NCBI RefSeq assembly: GCF_900115635.1 | Contig: NZ_FOXE01000005.1 | Location: 1 to 64,000 of the forward strand | DNA length: 64,000 nucleotides | Reading direction: 5' to 3' | From: Oscillibacter sp. PC13 | GTDB taxonomy: Bacteria; Bacillota; Clostridia; Oscillospirales; Oscillospiraceae | In this document: in pieces, positions 43,295 through 51,231 of the stretch | How positions within the stretch are numbered: position 1 is the first letter of the stretch | Layout: each line of letters begins with the position of its first letter | Notes under the pieces: model-generated | What the model was told of the DNA's origin: nothing | The model's database searches: none | Seen by the model: only the letters and a program-made list of their open reading frames with translations | Program-made: the position numbers and the translations under genes

Positions 43295-43525
43295 GGGAGG
43301 CTCCTTTCCCGTGCCCGCTGGCACTGAATGTAGCATTTACAGAGAGAGAATCCAAAAACCATGGAAAACCCTGCCTATAACACCATTAGCATAACAAAAG
43401 CTATTTATAAAAACAAGAATTTTGTTGAATTATGTCGAAAATTGACGAGGAACAGGCTGAAAAGCGGAAAAGTAAAAAACGATATGTGCAAAACAGACAA
43501 GAATATTTGAATTTTAAAGACGTAA

Positions 43526-43537
43526 TTTTACGTAAAA
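43526..43537. promoter_or_regulatory. palindrome upstream of the GAPDH promoter
   Basis: TTTTACGTAAAA is a 12-bp perfect palindrome centred about 45 nt upstream of the predicted start; possibly an activator site. No known Rex or CggR consensus was recognised. Confidence 0.35.
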
Positions 43538-43561
43538 ATGTAGGGAAATATTTACTCCTTG

Positions 43562-43570
43562 TGCTATAAT
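43562..43570 (+). promoter_or_regulatory. extended -10 promoter of the GAPDH gene
   Basis: TGCTATAAT is a perfect extended -10 element 71 nt before the ATG. No good -35 lies at 17 nt, which fits an extended -10 or activator-dependent promoter. Confidence 0.6.
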
Positions 43571-43640
43571 AAAGACAGAACTTACTGGGCATCCACGGGC
43601 ATGCTTGGTGAAATATGAAAACAGTGGAAGGAATGGGAAC

Positions 43641-44666
43641 ATGGCGATCAAAGTTGGCATTAATGGCTTCGGCCGAATTGGCCGTGTGGCACTGCGGATT
43701 ATGCTGGAGAGAGGCTGCAGCAGTTATGAGATCTGCGGCATCAATCTTCGGAATGCAGATTTGGATTATATGGTTTATCAGGTAAAGTATGACACGGTTT
43801 TCCGGACCTATCGCGGTATTGTGGAGCACGATGACCGCCACCTGATTATCAACGGAAAGAAAATTCGCGTATACAGTGAGAGCGATGCCAACTTGATTCC
43901 CTGGGATGACTGCGGTGCAGAGTACATTATTGAATCCACCGGCGTATATAACACCACGGAAAAGGCGGCTGCCCACTTCCAGCACGGCGCAAAAAAGGTG
44001 ATTATCTCCGCCCCTGCCAAGGATGACACAACCCCCACGTTTGTGATGGGCGTCAACCATAAACTGTACACGCCGGATATGGATGTGGTGTCCAATGCCT
44101 CCTGCACGACGAACTGCCTGGCCCCCATGACCAAGGTCATCAATGATACCTTTGGTATTGAGCAAGCGCTGATGAGCACCATCCACGCCGCCACAGCCAA
44201 GCAGAAGGCCGTTGACTCCCGTGCCGGCCGTGACTGGCGCACCGGGCGCAGCGTGATGGGGAATATCATTCCTTCCACCACAGGCGCTGCCAAGGCCGTT
44301 GGTCTGGTGATTCCGGAGCTGAAGGGCAAGATGACCGGTATGAGCTTCCGTGTGCCCACCAATGATGTCTCCGTGGTGGATTTGACCGCCCGCCTGAAGC
44401 AGCCCGCCAGCTATCATGATGTGTGTGTGGCGATGCAGAATGCTGCGAAAAACAGCATGAAGGGCATCATTACCTGCACCACGGATCAAGTGGTTTCCTC
44501 TGACCTGACCGGTTTTTCCGAAACCTGCATTTTTGATGAGACGGCCGGCATTATGCTGGACAACAACTTTGTAAAGCTGATCGCCTGGTACGATAATGAA
44601 TGGGGCTACAGCAACAAGATTCTGGATCTGATGGCTCACATGTACGAAGTGGATCAGAAGATCTGA
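43641..44666 (+). CDS. gap: type I glyceraldehyde-3-phosphate dehydrogenase
   Basis: The protein is about 341 residues. GGAAGG precedes the ATG at 43641, and the start MAIKVGINGFGRIGR is that of the family. Catalytic Cys is in SNASCTTNCLAPM (about residue 155) and the partner His in STIHAATAKQK (about 182). It makes 1,3-bisphosphoglycerate in glycolysis or works in reverse. The NAD-binding strand reads GINLRNADL where most type I enzymes have IND: the Asp that holds the NAD ribose is Leu here. This could relax coenzyme choice towards NADP. It is a single gene with its own promoter and terminator. Confidence 0.95.
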   Translation: MAIKVGINGFGRIGRVALRIMLERGCSSYEICGINLRNADLDYMVYQVKYDTVFRTYRGIVEHDDRHLIINGKKIRVYSESDANLIPWDDCGAEYIIESTGVYNTTEKAAAHFQHGAKKVIISAPAKDDTTPTFVMGVNHKLYTPDMDVVSNASCTTNCLAPMTKVINDTFGIEQALMSTIHAATAKQKAVDSRAGRDWRTGRSVMGNIIPSTTGAAKAVGLVIPELKGKMTGMSFRVPTNDVSVVDLTARLKQPASYHDVCVAMQNAAKNSMKGIITCTTDQVVSSDLTGFSETCIFDETAGIMLDNNFVKLIAWYDNEWGYSNKILDLMAHMYEVDQKI

Positions 44667-45106
44667 GGATGTTTTAAGGCAGAGTCAAAGCGGCTTCTGC
44701 TGTGAGTGGGCCGTCTTTGCAGACTGGCGGTATCTATCGGGATCCCGGCGGTTTGGCTCGCCCCATAACGATGAAAACACTCCTTTTTTGGTATAGAGGC
44801 CAAGGAAGGAGTGTTTTTGCGCAGCTTCTGATACGGTAGGTCTGCGGATCGGCGCCGCTGCAGGGATTTCCCTGTTTTCCACAAGGAACCTTGCGAACCA
44901 CCCCGGGCTGTGGTATGCTCGTTCCACTGGGCTTTTCGGCTGCCGCTGTTCCACCCTGCCGGAAGCGGCGAATGCAGTCTGATGTACGGCCCGGTACCCG
45001 GCTGCGCAGGTTTGGTGGATTTCCGCTGCCGCTGAGCGGAATCCAGATCCTCCAGTGGCCAAGATGCAGACCAAATTACAAGAAAATACTCCAGGAGGCA
45101 CAGCAC
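44667..45106. other. interval between GAPDH and the MBL-fold gene
   Basis: Besides the terminator at 44774-44818 no gene or clear promoter is supported. The frame of the MBL gene is open through much of it but lacks ribosome sites. Confidence 0.5.
44774..44818 (+). terminator. terminator downstream of the GAPDH gene
   Basis: AAAACACTCCTT and AAGGAGTGTTTT pair over 12 bp around a 20-nt loop, followed by T, about 110 nt past the stop. Confidence 0.7.
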
Positions 45107-46084
45107 ATGTTAAAAAAAGTAGCAGAGAACATTTATCAAAAAACCGTTCCCCTGCCCAACAACCCCCTGCGGGATATCAATGCCTATATCATTACCGGAG
45201 AGCGAAACCTGCTGATTGACACCGGCTTTAACAGGCCAGAATGTGAGGAGGCTCTGCGAAGCGCATTTGAGGAACTGGGCATTGCGGAAACAGACCTGTT
45301 CATTACCCATCTGCATTCCGATCACTGCGGACTGATCGGAAAGTTTGCCCGGGAGTCCAGCACGATTTTCACCGGGGAGACGGATGGGGAGCTCATCAAT
45401 TTTGAAACCGGTAACCTCTACTGGCGAATGCTGGATGATCTGTTTATCAAGTATGGATTTCCGAAGGCGGACTTTGGGCGGAACACGGATATTCACCCGG
45501 GCAGAAAGTACTGCCAGGATACACGGGTCAACTTTACCTATGTGAAGGAGGGCGATGTGCTGCACTACGGCGGATACCACCTGCAGGCCGTGGAAACCCC
45601 CGGCCATACCCCCGGCCATATGTGCCTTTATGACGCCGAAAAAAAAGTGCTGTTTTGCGGGGATCATATTTTAGGAACCATTACGCCGAATATCTGCATT
45701 GAGCTTTGTACGGAAAACCCGCTGCAGGAGTATTTGGAGAGCCTGAAAAAAGTGGAAAAGCTGGATGTCAGCCTGCTGCTGTCCGCCCACGGAACGCCGG
45801 TGGAAAACATGTACGCGCGGATTCAGGAACTGTACCGTCACCACAACGACCGACTTGCAGAAGTACTCAGCATTCTGGGCGGCAGCCGGAAAACGGCATA
45901 TGAAGTTGCACGGGATATGACCTGGGAAATTGACTGCAGGAACTGGGAGGAGTTTCCTGCCCCGCAAAAATGGTTTGCAACGGGAGAAGCCGTTTCCCAC
46001 CTGCAGTATCTGTATTTTTCCGGCCAGATTGTCCGTGAGGAGCAAAACGGTATCTATTCCTATAAAAAGCCGGAAGCAGTGTAA
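45107..46084 (+). CDS. MBL-fold metallo-hydrolase
   Basis: The hydrolase is about 325 residues. AGGAGG 7 nt before the ATG at 45107 sets the start (MLKKVAENIYQKTVPLPNN). The metal site is HLHSDHCGL, then TPGHTPGHMCLY and GDHILG. The extra C-terminal domain of about 90 residues is like the winged helix of LACTB2-type enzymes (REEQNGIYSYKKPEAV end). The substrate is unknown: thioesters, glyoxalase-type substrates or RNA are possible. It is followed 9 nt later by a metallophosphoesterase gene, so the two probably share a message. Confidence 0.88.
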   Translation: MLKKVAENIYQKTVPLPNNPLRDINAYIITGERNLLIDTGFNRPECEEALRSAFEELGIAETDLFITHLHSDHCGLIGKFARESSTIFTGETDGELINFETGNLYWRMLDDLFIKYGFPKADFGRNTDIHPGRKYCQDTRVNFTYVKEGDVLHYGGYHLQAVETPGHTPGHMCLYDAEKKVLFCGDHILGTITPNICIELCTENPLQEYLESLKKVEKLDVSLLLSAHGTPVENMYARIQELYRHHNDRLAEVLSILGGSRKTAYEVARDMTWEIDCRNWEEFPAPQKWFATGEAVSHLQYLYFSGQIVREEQNGIYSYKKPEAV

Positions 46085-46093
46085 CCAGCCGAC

Positions 46094-46834
46094 ATGACGG
46101 AAAGAATTTTTATCACAGGCGATAAGCACGGAACCTTCTCCCCCTTTTTTGGCCTTGCGGCGAAAAACGAGCTGAGACCGTCTGATATTTTGATCATAGC
46201 AGGGGATGCCGGCTACATCTGGGACAGGAACTACCCCTCCAAAATTGAAACCCTGCAGCAGCTTTTTCCCGGCGTTGTCGCATTTATAGACGGGAATCAC
46301 GAAAACCATGCCCTGCTGAACAGCATGGAAGTTGAATCTTGGAATGGAGGCCGTGTACACCGGGCTGGTGAGCGGGTATTTCACCTGATGCGGGGAGAGA
46401 TCTACTCCATTTATGAAACCCGGATTTTCACGTTCGGCGGAGCCCGGTCCGTTGGCATCGATCGCAGGGAGGATGGGTTCAGCTGGTGGAAGAAGAAAGG
46501 GGTAAGCTGGTGGCCGGAAGAAGAGCCGACACCTGCGGAAATCGCGTATGGAGAGCGTCAGCTGGCGGCGCATCTGCATGAAATCGATTATGTGATCTCC
46601 CATGAAACCCCGTTGTCCGCCAGGGCGGCCATTTCCAGATCCAAGGAAATTGACGCGGATTACCAGCTGCCGGCGCTGTTCGATACATGGTATCAGATGC
46701 TTTCCGCTGCACCGCGGTTCAAAAGGTGGTATTTTGGACATATGCATGTCGACCAGCCCATTACTCCGCAGCTGCGTGGGATCCACAGCAATATTCTGCC
46801 GCTTGGCCAGGAAGAAAAATTGCGCTGGGCATAA
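46094..46834 (+). CDS. calcineurin-like metallophosphoesterase
   Basis: The 246-residue phosphoesterase has the motif order ITGDKHG, IAGDAGYIWD, DGNHENH, SHETP and YFGHMHVD, the di-metal site of the family. The first block reads GDKHG in place of GDxHG with a more usual small residue. The ribosome site is weak, consistent with coupling to the MBL-fold gene 9 nt upstream. The substrate is unknown. Confidence 0.9.
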   Translation: MTERIFITGDKHGTFSPFFGLAAKNELRPSDILIIAGDAGYIWDRNYPSKIETLQQLFPGVVAFIDGNHENHALLNSMEVESWNGGRVHRAGERVFHLMRGEIYSIYETRIFTFGGARSVGIDRREDGFSWWKKKGVSWWPEEEPTPAEIAYGERQLAAHLHEIDYVISHETPLSARAAISRSKEIDADYQLPALFDTWYQMLSAAPRFKRWYFGHMHVDQPITPQLRGIHSNILPLGQEEKLRWA

Positions 46835-47144
46835 CAGGAAGGGCCGGATCAGACAGGAAAGCAGCATATTCCGGCAAGGAATCGTTTCTGTGGCGTCTGT
46901 GCCGACCATATGGTGAGCGCAGCTGGATCGGAAAATGCGCAGCCGGTTGGCTCTACCTTTCCCAGAACTTGGAGGCGCGGATGCGAGAAGCCCATCACTG
47001 CACCACGCCCCCTGCTCCAGGGACATCAAAGGGAGCAGGAGATATAGAACAGCAAAACTGAAATTGATATGGTGCCCTGCGGGGAAAGGGCAGCTGCTGC
47101 CGGCTCCTCTTCAGTTTCTGCCCGGCTGTGTATATTTTAAGAAA
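46835..47144. other. interval without genes
   Basis: Nothing beyond short unsupported frames was seen before the convergent terminator. Confidence 0.5.
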
Positions 47145-47190
47145 AGAGCATCCCTTTTGATGTTTTCATCGAAAGGGATGCTCTCTTTCA
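47145..47190. terminator. bidirectional terminator between phosphoesterase and NYN genes
   Basis: AGAGCATCCCTTT and AAAGGGATGCTCT pair over 13 bp with a 14-nt loop between convergent genes, with A/T runs at both sides. Confidence 0.8.
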
Positions 47191-47191
47191 C

Positions 47192-47812
47192 TTATTCGGA
47201 AAGAACTTCGGTGTTCTTTTCAGGGGTGGGCTGCTTTTTTCTCCGACCGCCGCGGGAACCTCGGCGGGGACGGACGGCAGCTTTTGGTACCGGCCCGGTA
47301 GTCAGTGTCACGGACTTTTCCGGCGCCTGAAAGAGCTGCTCCAGATGGCTGTACAGCAATCCGCCTTGGGCACCGCCGTATTCCTTTGCCAGCGCATGCT
47401 TCAACTCCTGGCGGGAAGTTGCCTTCAGTATAAAGCTCAGGTGCAGGCACTCCTCAATCGAGGGCCGCAGGGCAACTTCCTGAAAAGCGTCAGCATACCG
47501 GGCCCGGAGTGCATCAATAGAGGCGGCATACCCCTTATCCTGGCTGATGACATAGGCAAAGTCCGCTTCCTGCTTTCCGACCAGAACACCCAACTCCGTA
47601 ATAATCTGGAAGTCAATGGAGTTTTTGCCGTCCCGGACGCTTTCGATATACTGCACGTCTGCCTTGGCGCCTGTGCACAGCTTTTGGATTTTAGTGGGGG
47701 TCAACCCCTTTTGGTAAAAGATCAGGACGGTGTCCTGCTCGGAGAGCATCTCAATGCCCTTCAAGCCGGTGCCAATGTTGTTATCGCCGTCCACCAAAAA
47801 AATCATTTTCAT
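47192..47812 (-). CDS. NYN/PIN-like domain protein
   Basis: The protein is about 206 residues and starts MKMIFLVDGDNNIGTGLKGI. The acidic set DGDNN, an Asp in NSIDFQIITELG and a late D in VISQDKGY form a PIN/NYN-type metal site, suggesting RNA cleavage. The C-terminal 30 residues are basic and disordered (RPRRGSRGGRRKKQ), fit for RNA binding. The ribosome site is weak; the ATG at 47804-47806 is an alternative. It lies downstream of hpf behind a terminator. Confidence 0.78.
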   Translation of the reverse strand: MKMIFLVDGDNNIGTGLKGIEMLSEQDTVLIFYQKGLTPTKIQKLCTGAKADVQYIESVRDGKNSIDFQIITELGVLVGKQEADFAYVISQDKGYAASIDALRARYADAFQEVALRPSIEECLHLSFILKATSRQELKHALAKEYGGAQGGLLYSHLEQLFQAPEKSVTLTTGPVPKAAVRPRRGSRGGRRKKQPTPEKNTEVLSE

Positions 47813-47930
47813 GAAAAAGTACTTTCTTTCGTTGAATTTTGCCTGTTCCAAGGGAAAAGACCCATTTAGTATACCAGATTATCCGGAAAAGCACAAGGAA
47901 AAACACCCGGTCAACCCGGGAAGAAAGAAA

Positions 47931-47955
47931 TCTGGGGGCCATTGCGGCCCCCAGA
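47931..47955 (-). terminator. terminator after hpf
   Basis: TCTGGGGGCC-ATTGC-GGCCCCCAGA, a 10-bp stem followed on the minus strand by TTTCTTTC, 11 nt past the hpf stop. Confidence 0.8.
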
Positions 47956-47966
47956 AAACACGTTAC

Positions 47967-48515
47967 TTATTCAGCATCATCCGTGGCAATCAGACCATAG
48001 CCGCCATTTTTACGGCAATAGACAATTGACAGGGCGTCATCCTCGCTGTTGCGGAAGACGAAGAAGCTGTGATCCAGCAGATTCATCTGCAAAATGGCCT
48101 CCTCTGGGCTCATGGGCTTTACGGAAAAACGCTTGGTACGGACAATGTTGAATTCTTTCTCCTCCGTTATCTCAAAATCATCCGCAGGGGTGGGAGGCGG
48201 AAAGCCCTCGCTCCGCAGCCGCTTGGAGAGGCGGGTTTTGTTCTTCAGAATCTGGCGCTCGATATAGCCAACAGCAGCGTCGATGGCACCGCGCATATCA
48301 CCGTCCGGAGCCTCAGTCTGGGCCCGGAGCATGGTACCACCGCCTCGGATGGTAATTTCCACCGAGCAAAGATGATCCTTCTGCACAGTGAATGTAATAA
48401 ACGCAGTGGTATCCTCTTCCCGGAAATAGCGCTCCAGCTTGGAGATTTTCTTTTCAGCATACTCCTTGATGGAGTCGTTCAGGGACACTCGCTTACAGGC
48501 AAAGGTACACTTCAT
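47967..48515 (-). CDS. hpf: ribosome hibernation-promoting factor, long form
   Basis: The protein is about 182 residues, with AAAGGAG before the ATG at 48515. The N-terminal RaiA/HPF domain (1-100, SIKEYAEKKISKLERYF) sits in the ribosome. After a linker the C-terminal domain (about 125-182, RFSVKPMSPEEAILQMNLL) dimerises 70S ribosomes into 100S. It is normally induced in stationary phase or stress. A promoter-like TATACT lies about 55 nt upstream. Confidence 0.95.
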   Translation of the reverse strand: MKCTFACKRVSLNDSIKEYAEKKISKLERYFREEDTTAFITFTVQKDHLCSVEITIRGGGTMLRAQTEAPDGDMRGAIDAAVGYIERQILKNKTRLSKRLRSEGFPPPTPADDFEITEEKEFNIVRTKRFSVKPMSPEEAILQMNLLDHSFFVFRNSEDDALSIVYCRKNGGYGLIATDDAE

Positions 48516-48566
48516 CGAAATCGCTCCTTTCGTATGAAAGAGAGTTATATACCCTCTCTTTTGTAT

Positions 48567-48572
48567 AGTATA
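48567..48572 (-). promoter_or_regulatory. -10 element upstream of hpf
   Basis: TATACT on the minus strand about 52 nt before the ATG. A TTCAAC candidate -35 is 15 nt away, shorter than usual, so the pairing is unsure. Confidence 0.4.
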
Positions 48573-48795
48573 ACACAAGGATACTTCGTTGAAAAGAGAA
48601 AATATGTCTATTTTCACAAATTGTTTAAAAATGCATTTTTTCGGCAAAAGAACTCTCTTTCCGGCAAAAGCTCCTGTTTACAAAAGCGGCGGCAGGGGTG
48701 TATCATAATGAAGGAAGCTTTCCAATATCCCACCCGCTTGGGCCGCACAGTGCATGGCGCTGGGCGGCTCTTTTTTATACTGGTGCACCCATATA

Positions 48796-48826
48796 AAAAG
48801 GAGATCGCCAGAGGCGATCTCCTTTT
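48796..48826 (-). terminator. terminator after the S1-domain gene
   Basis: AAAAGGAGATCGCC-AGA-GGCGATCTCCTTTT, a 14-bp perfect stem with 3-nt loop, 4 nt past the yabR-like stop. It closes the long minus-strand cluster. Confidence 0.9.
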
Positions 48827-48829
48827 GTG

Positions 48830-49297
48830 CTATTTCCGCCTGCGGCCGCCGCCCCGCTTGCTGTCCACACTGCGGTTCAGATCAGCCATCTTTCCCTCTG
48901 AAGAGGAGAGAAATTGCTTTAACTTATCCTCAAAGGACTGATCTCCGCTGGGAGATATGGGCTGTGGAGTCCGGAAGGAGGTGCGCGGTGCCATAGGCCG
49001 GGGTGTGCTGCCGACAGGCCGCTGCTGGATTGGGCGCGGCCCTCTGGGAGCAGGACGTTCCTGCTGCGGCAAAGTTTTTTTAATGGAAAGGTTAATTTTT
49101 CCATTATCTGTAGAGAGAACCAAGACCTTAACAGTCTGTCCTTCCTGCAGAAAATCATGTACATCGTTGACAAAGCTGTTGGCGATCTCTGAAATATGCA
49201 CCAAACCGGACTTCCCATTGGCCAAGGCGACAAATGCGCCGAATTTGGTGATAGAGGTCACCTTACCCTCCAGAATGCTCCCAACCTGAGGCTCCAT
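48830..49297 (-). CDS. yabR: S1 RNA-binding domain protein (YabR-like)
   Basis: The protein is about 155 residues. An S1 domain (1-75, GSILEGKVTSITKFGAFVAL and then GLVHISEIA) is followed by a Pro/Arg-rich disordered tail ending RGGGRRRK. The ribosome site AAGGAG is 14 nt before the only sensible ATG, which is long. It follows divIC as yabR does in Bacillus. YabR is a small S1 protein that binds RNA or ribosomes. The match rests on domain and synteny. Confidence 0.88.
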   Translation of the reverse strand: MEPQVGSILEGKVTSITKFGAFVALANGKSGLVHISEIANSFVNDVHDFLQEGQTVKVLVLSTDNGKINLSIKKTLPQQERPAPRGPRPIQQRPVGSTPRPMAPRTSFRTPQPISPSGDQSFEDKLKQFLSSSEGKMADLNRSVDSKRGGGRRRK

Positions 49298-49431
49298 ACA
49301 GTTACTTGTTTCTCCTTCCGGTAATTTTCCGGGCACGCTGTCTGTAAAAGGTGCCCGCATTTCCATACAAGAGGGCCGATGCCGAAGGGAAGAAGAGAAC
49401 AGGACGTCCTTCTCGCCGCCCGGCACCGGTC

Positions 49432-49749
49432 TCAATTGCTCACATCATAAAATACGCGCTCGCCAGGGGAAACCAAGCCCAATTCATCCCGGGCGATTTC
49501 CTCCATCTTCTCTTGGGTGTTGCCGGCAGCAATATCCGCAGAAATGGAATCATTTTCCTGCTGCTGAACCTGCACCTGGGCGGCCAGTGCCTCTTTTTCG
49601 GCCCGAGCGGCGTCCACCTGCCCCTGCAGCCGGTAAAGCTGCCACCCTGTGGCGGCCAGAAGTACCAAAATCAAAATCTTGGTGGGGAGGCTGGCCCGAG
49701 TTCTCCGACCGTTCTTTTTTTGCTTTTTTGTATTTGCCTGGTTTGCCAT
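49432..49749 (-). CDS. divIC: septum formation initiator, DivIC/FtsB family
   Basis: The protein is about 105 residues with a basic N-terminus, one membrane segment (about 22-40, LPTKILILVLLAATGWQLYR), a coiled coil (41-80) and a short conserved end ARDELGLVSPGERVFYD. AAGGCGG precedes the ATG at 49749. It works with FtsL and DivIB at the division septum. It lies in the yabP-yabQ-divIC-yabR order. About 200 nt of its 5' half also lies inside the yabQ frame. Confidence 0.9.
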   Translation of the reverse strand: MANQANTKKQKKNGRRTRASLPTKILILVLLAATGWQLYRLQGQVDAARAEKEALAAQVQVQQQENDSISADIAAGNTQEKMEEIARDELGLVSPGERVFYDVSN

Positions 49750-50212
49750 GGAGTCCGCCTTTCTTCTGAGAAAACCGCTTACACCCATTTTTTCTTATTG
49801 TATAGCATTTCCCTGCAAAATAAAAGAGATTTTTTCCGCTTTGCCATGTTTTTTTGCAAAATTGTCGGCACCAATGGGCAGGGATGGACAGTAAATGCAG
49901 CAAAAGCGCCAAAGTGTCCACCCAAAAGTCCCAAACTGGCCGAAGCGACGCAGAAAATGCGGAAAAAAACAGTACGGATCCGCCGAGAATTCCCAGTAGC
50001 ACATACAGTCTCAACTGCCCCTCAGCCAGGCGCAGGGTAAATAAAAAGACTGCGGTCCCCAGAGACAGACAGTATAGGCTGTCCAGCAGAGCGGTGAGGC
50101 GGGGTCTGCGAAGCCGGAAGGCCCGCAGCAAATCATACAGCAGTCCGGCCGACAGACCCAGCAAAATGGACTGGCCAAAGACCAGCAGCTGCTGGGAGAC
50201 GTAGTTCTCCAT
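49550..50212 (-). CDS. yabQ: spore cortex biosynthesis protein YabQ
   Basis: The open frame is 220 residues. The first 130 are the YabQ part: MENYVSQQLLVFGQSILLG, three to four membrane segments and RAFRLRRPRLTALLDSLYC. From about residue 155 the frame runs through divIC in another frame and becomes Gly/Arg/Ala-rich with no membrane segment. Either the protein truly carries this tail or it ends earlier through an error or frameshift. YabQ is a sporulation membrane protein needed for the cortex. Its ATG comes 6 nt after the yabP stop with no strong ribosome site, so coupling is likely. Confidence 0.85.
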   Translation of the reverse strand: MENYVSQQLLVFGQSILLGLSAGLLYDLLRAFRLRRPRLTALLDSLYCLSLGTAVFLFTLRLAEGQLRLYVLLGILGGSVLFFSAFSASLRPVWDFWVDTLALLLHLLSIPAHWCRQFCKKTWQSGKNLFYFAGKCYTIRKNGCKRFSQKKGGLHGKPGKYKKAKKERSENSGQPPHQDFDFGTSGRHRVAALPAAGAGGRRSGRKRGTGRPGAGSAAGK

Positions 50213-50218
50213 AGGGCG

Positions 50219-50500
50219 TTATCCGAATAGCCGGCGCAGAAAACCGCCCTGTTCCCGGCCGCCGTCTTCATAGGAAATAGAATCAATGCGGCCATCCACA
50301 TGCAGCTCGCCGCCGTCAAGAGACAGCTTGCCAATGTGCAGATCTTCTCCGGTAATGACCAGCGTACCGGCACTGGTGGACATGACGATGCCTGCTTCGT
50401 CAAAGCGTTCCACGTCCTCCACGCCGGAAATCGTCAGCTGTTCCCGTCCGATGAGTTCCAGGCGATGCCCGGCCTGCGGCATTGCAGTGTAGTCGTTCAT
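50219..50500 (-). CDS. yabP: sporulation protein YabP
   Basis: The protein is about 93 residues with GGGAGGG 7 nt before the ATG at 50500. It contains HRLELIGREQLTISGVEDVE and a central beta-rich region typical of the YabP/YqfC family. It acts with YabQ during spore coat and cortex assembly. Order and spacing match the Bacillus yabP-yabQ pair. Confidence 0.92.
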   Translation of the reverse strand: MNDYTAMPQAGHRLELIGREQLTISGVEDVERFDEAGIVMSTSAGTLVITGEDLHIGKLSLDGGELHVDGRIDSISYEDGGREQGGFLRRLFG

Positions 50501-50573
50501 ACGGTGTCCCTCCCCCTGTCCCAACTATATGGGGCGGAGAGAAAAAATATGAGCGGGAATTACACCGGCAGGA

Positions 50574-50819
50574 TCAACGCCCGATTTCCCGGTACAGTGC
50601 CGCAGCGTCCGCTTGGCGGACGGTTTCCTGCACAGACAGTACCTCCACAGTCACAGTCCGTATGCCGAACCGCAAAGAGATTTGATCTCCTACCTTTACA
50701 TCATAGGAGGCCCGGGCGGGCTTACCGTTGACGGTCACCAGTCCGTTGTCGCAGGCCTCGTTGGCAATGGTCCGCCGCTTAATCAGACGGGAGACCTTCA
50801 GATATTTGTCCAATCGCAT
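50574..50819 (-). CDS. rqcP: S4-domain RNA-binding protein RqcP/YabO
   Basis: The 81-residue protein is almost entirely one S4 domain (MRLDKYLKVSRLIKRRTIAN, then DNGLVTVNGKPARASYDVKVGD). In Bacillus the orthologue RqcP helps RqcH add Ala tails to stalled peptides on the 50S subunit. It lies between HU and yabP as yabO does. The assignment is by family and synteny. Confidence 0.9.
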   Translation of the reverse strand: MRLDKYLKVSRLIKRRTIANEACDNGLVTVNGKPARASYDVKVGDQISLRFGIRTVTVEVLSVQETVRQADAAALYREIGR

Positions 50820-50848
50820 GAAAAAACGTCCTTTCCAAAAGAAGTAAA

Positions 50849-50874
50849 GCTGCCGACACTTCAGGTGCCGGCAG
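50849..50874 (-). terminator. terminator after the HU gene
   Basis: GCTGCCGACAC and GTGCCGGCAGC form an 11-nt stem with one bulge/mismatch; on the minus strand a T-rich stretch (TTTACTTCTTTT) follows. Confidence 0.6.
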
Positions 50875-50892
50875 CCGGATTCATCGGGATGC

Positions 50893-51168
50893 TTATTTCG
50901 CGACGGCGTCCTTCAGGGCCTTGCCAGCCTTGAATACGGGAACGACGGAAGCAGGAATCTTGATGGACTCCTTGGTCTTGGGGTTGCGGCCGATACGCTC
51001 GGCACGCTTCTTTACCTCGAAAGATCCAAAGCCGACCAGCTGCACCTTATCTCCCTCCTGCAGGGCGGCGGTAATGGCATCCAAAGTGGCAGAAACAACG
51101 GCCTCGGCTTCCTTTTTGGAAACCTCTGCGGAAGCGGCGACGGCATTAATCAGTTCAGCTTTGTTCAT
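50893..51168 (-). CDS. hup: HU-family DNA-binding protein
   Basis: The 91-residue histone-like protein starts [20 protein letters not shown] and contains [22 protein letters not shown], the DNA-binding arm. It forms dimers that bend and compact DNA. AGGAGG-like sequence precedes the ATG. It is often found between mazG and yabO in Clostridia. Confidence 0.96.
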   Translation of the reverse strand: MNKAELINAVAASAEVSKKEAEAVVSATLDAITAALQEGDKVQLVGFGSFEVKKRAERIGRNPKTKESIKIPASVVPVFKAGKALKDAVAK

Positions 51169-51231
51169 GAAAATATCCTCCTATAAAAATGTTGATTCTC
51201 TTCATATTTCTTAACGCGAATTCTTACGCGA

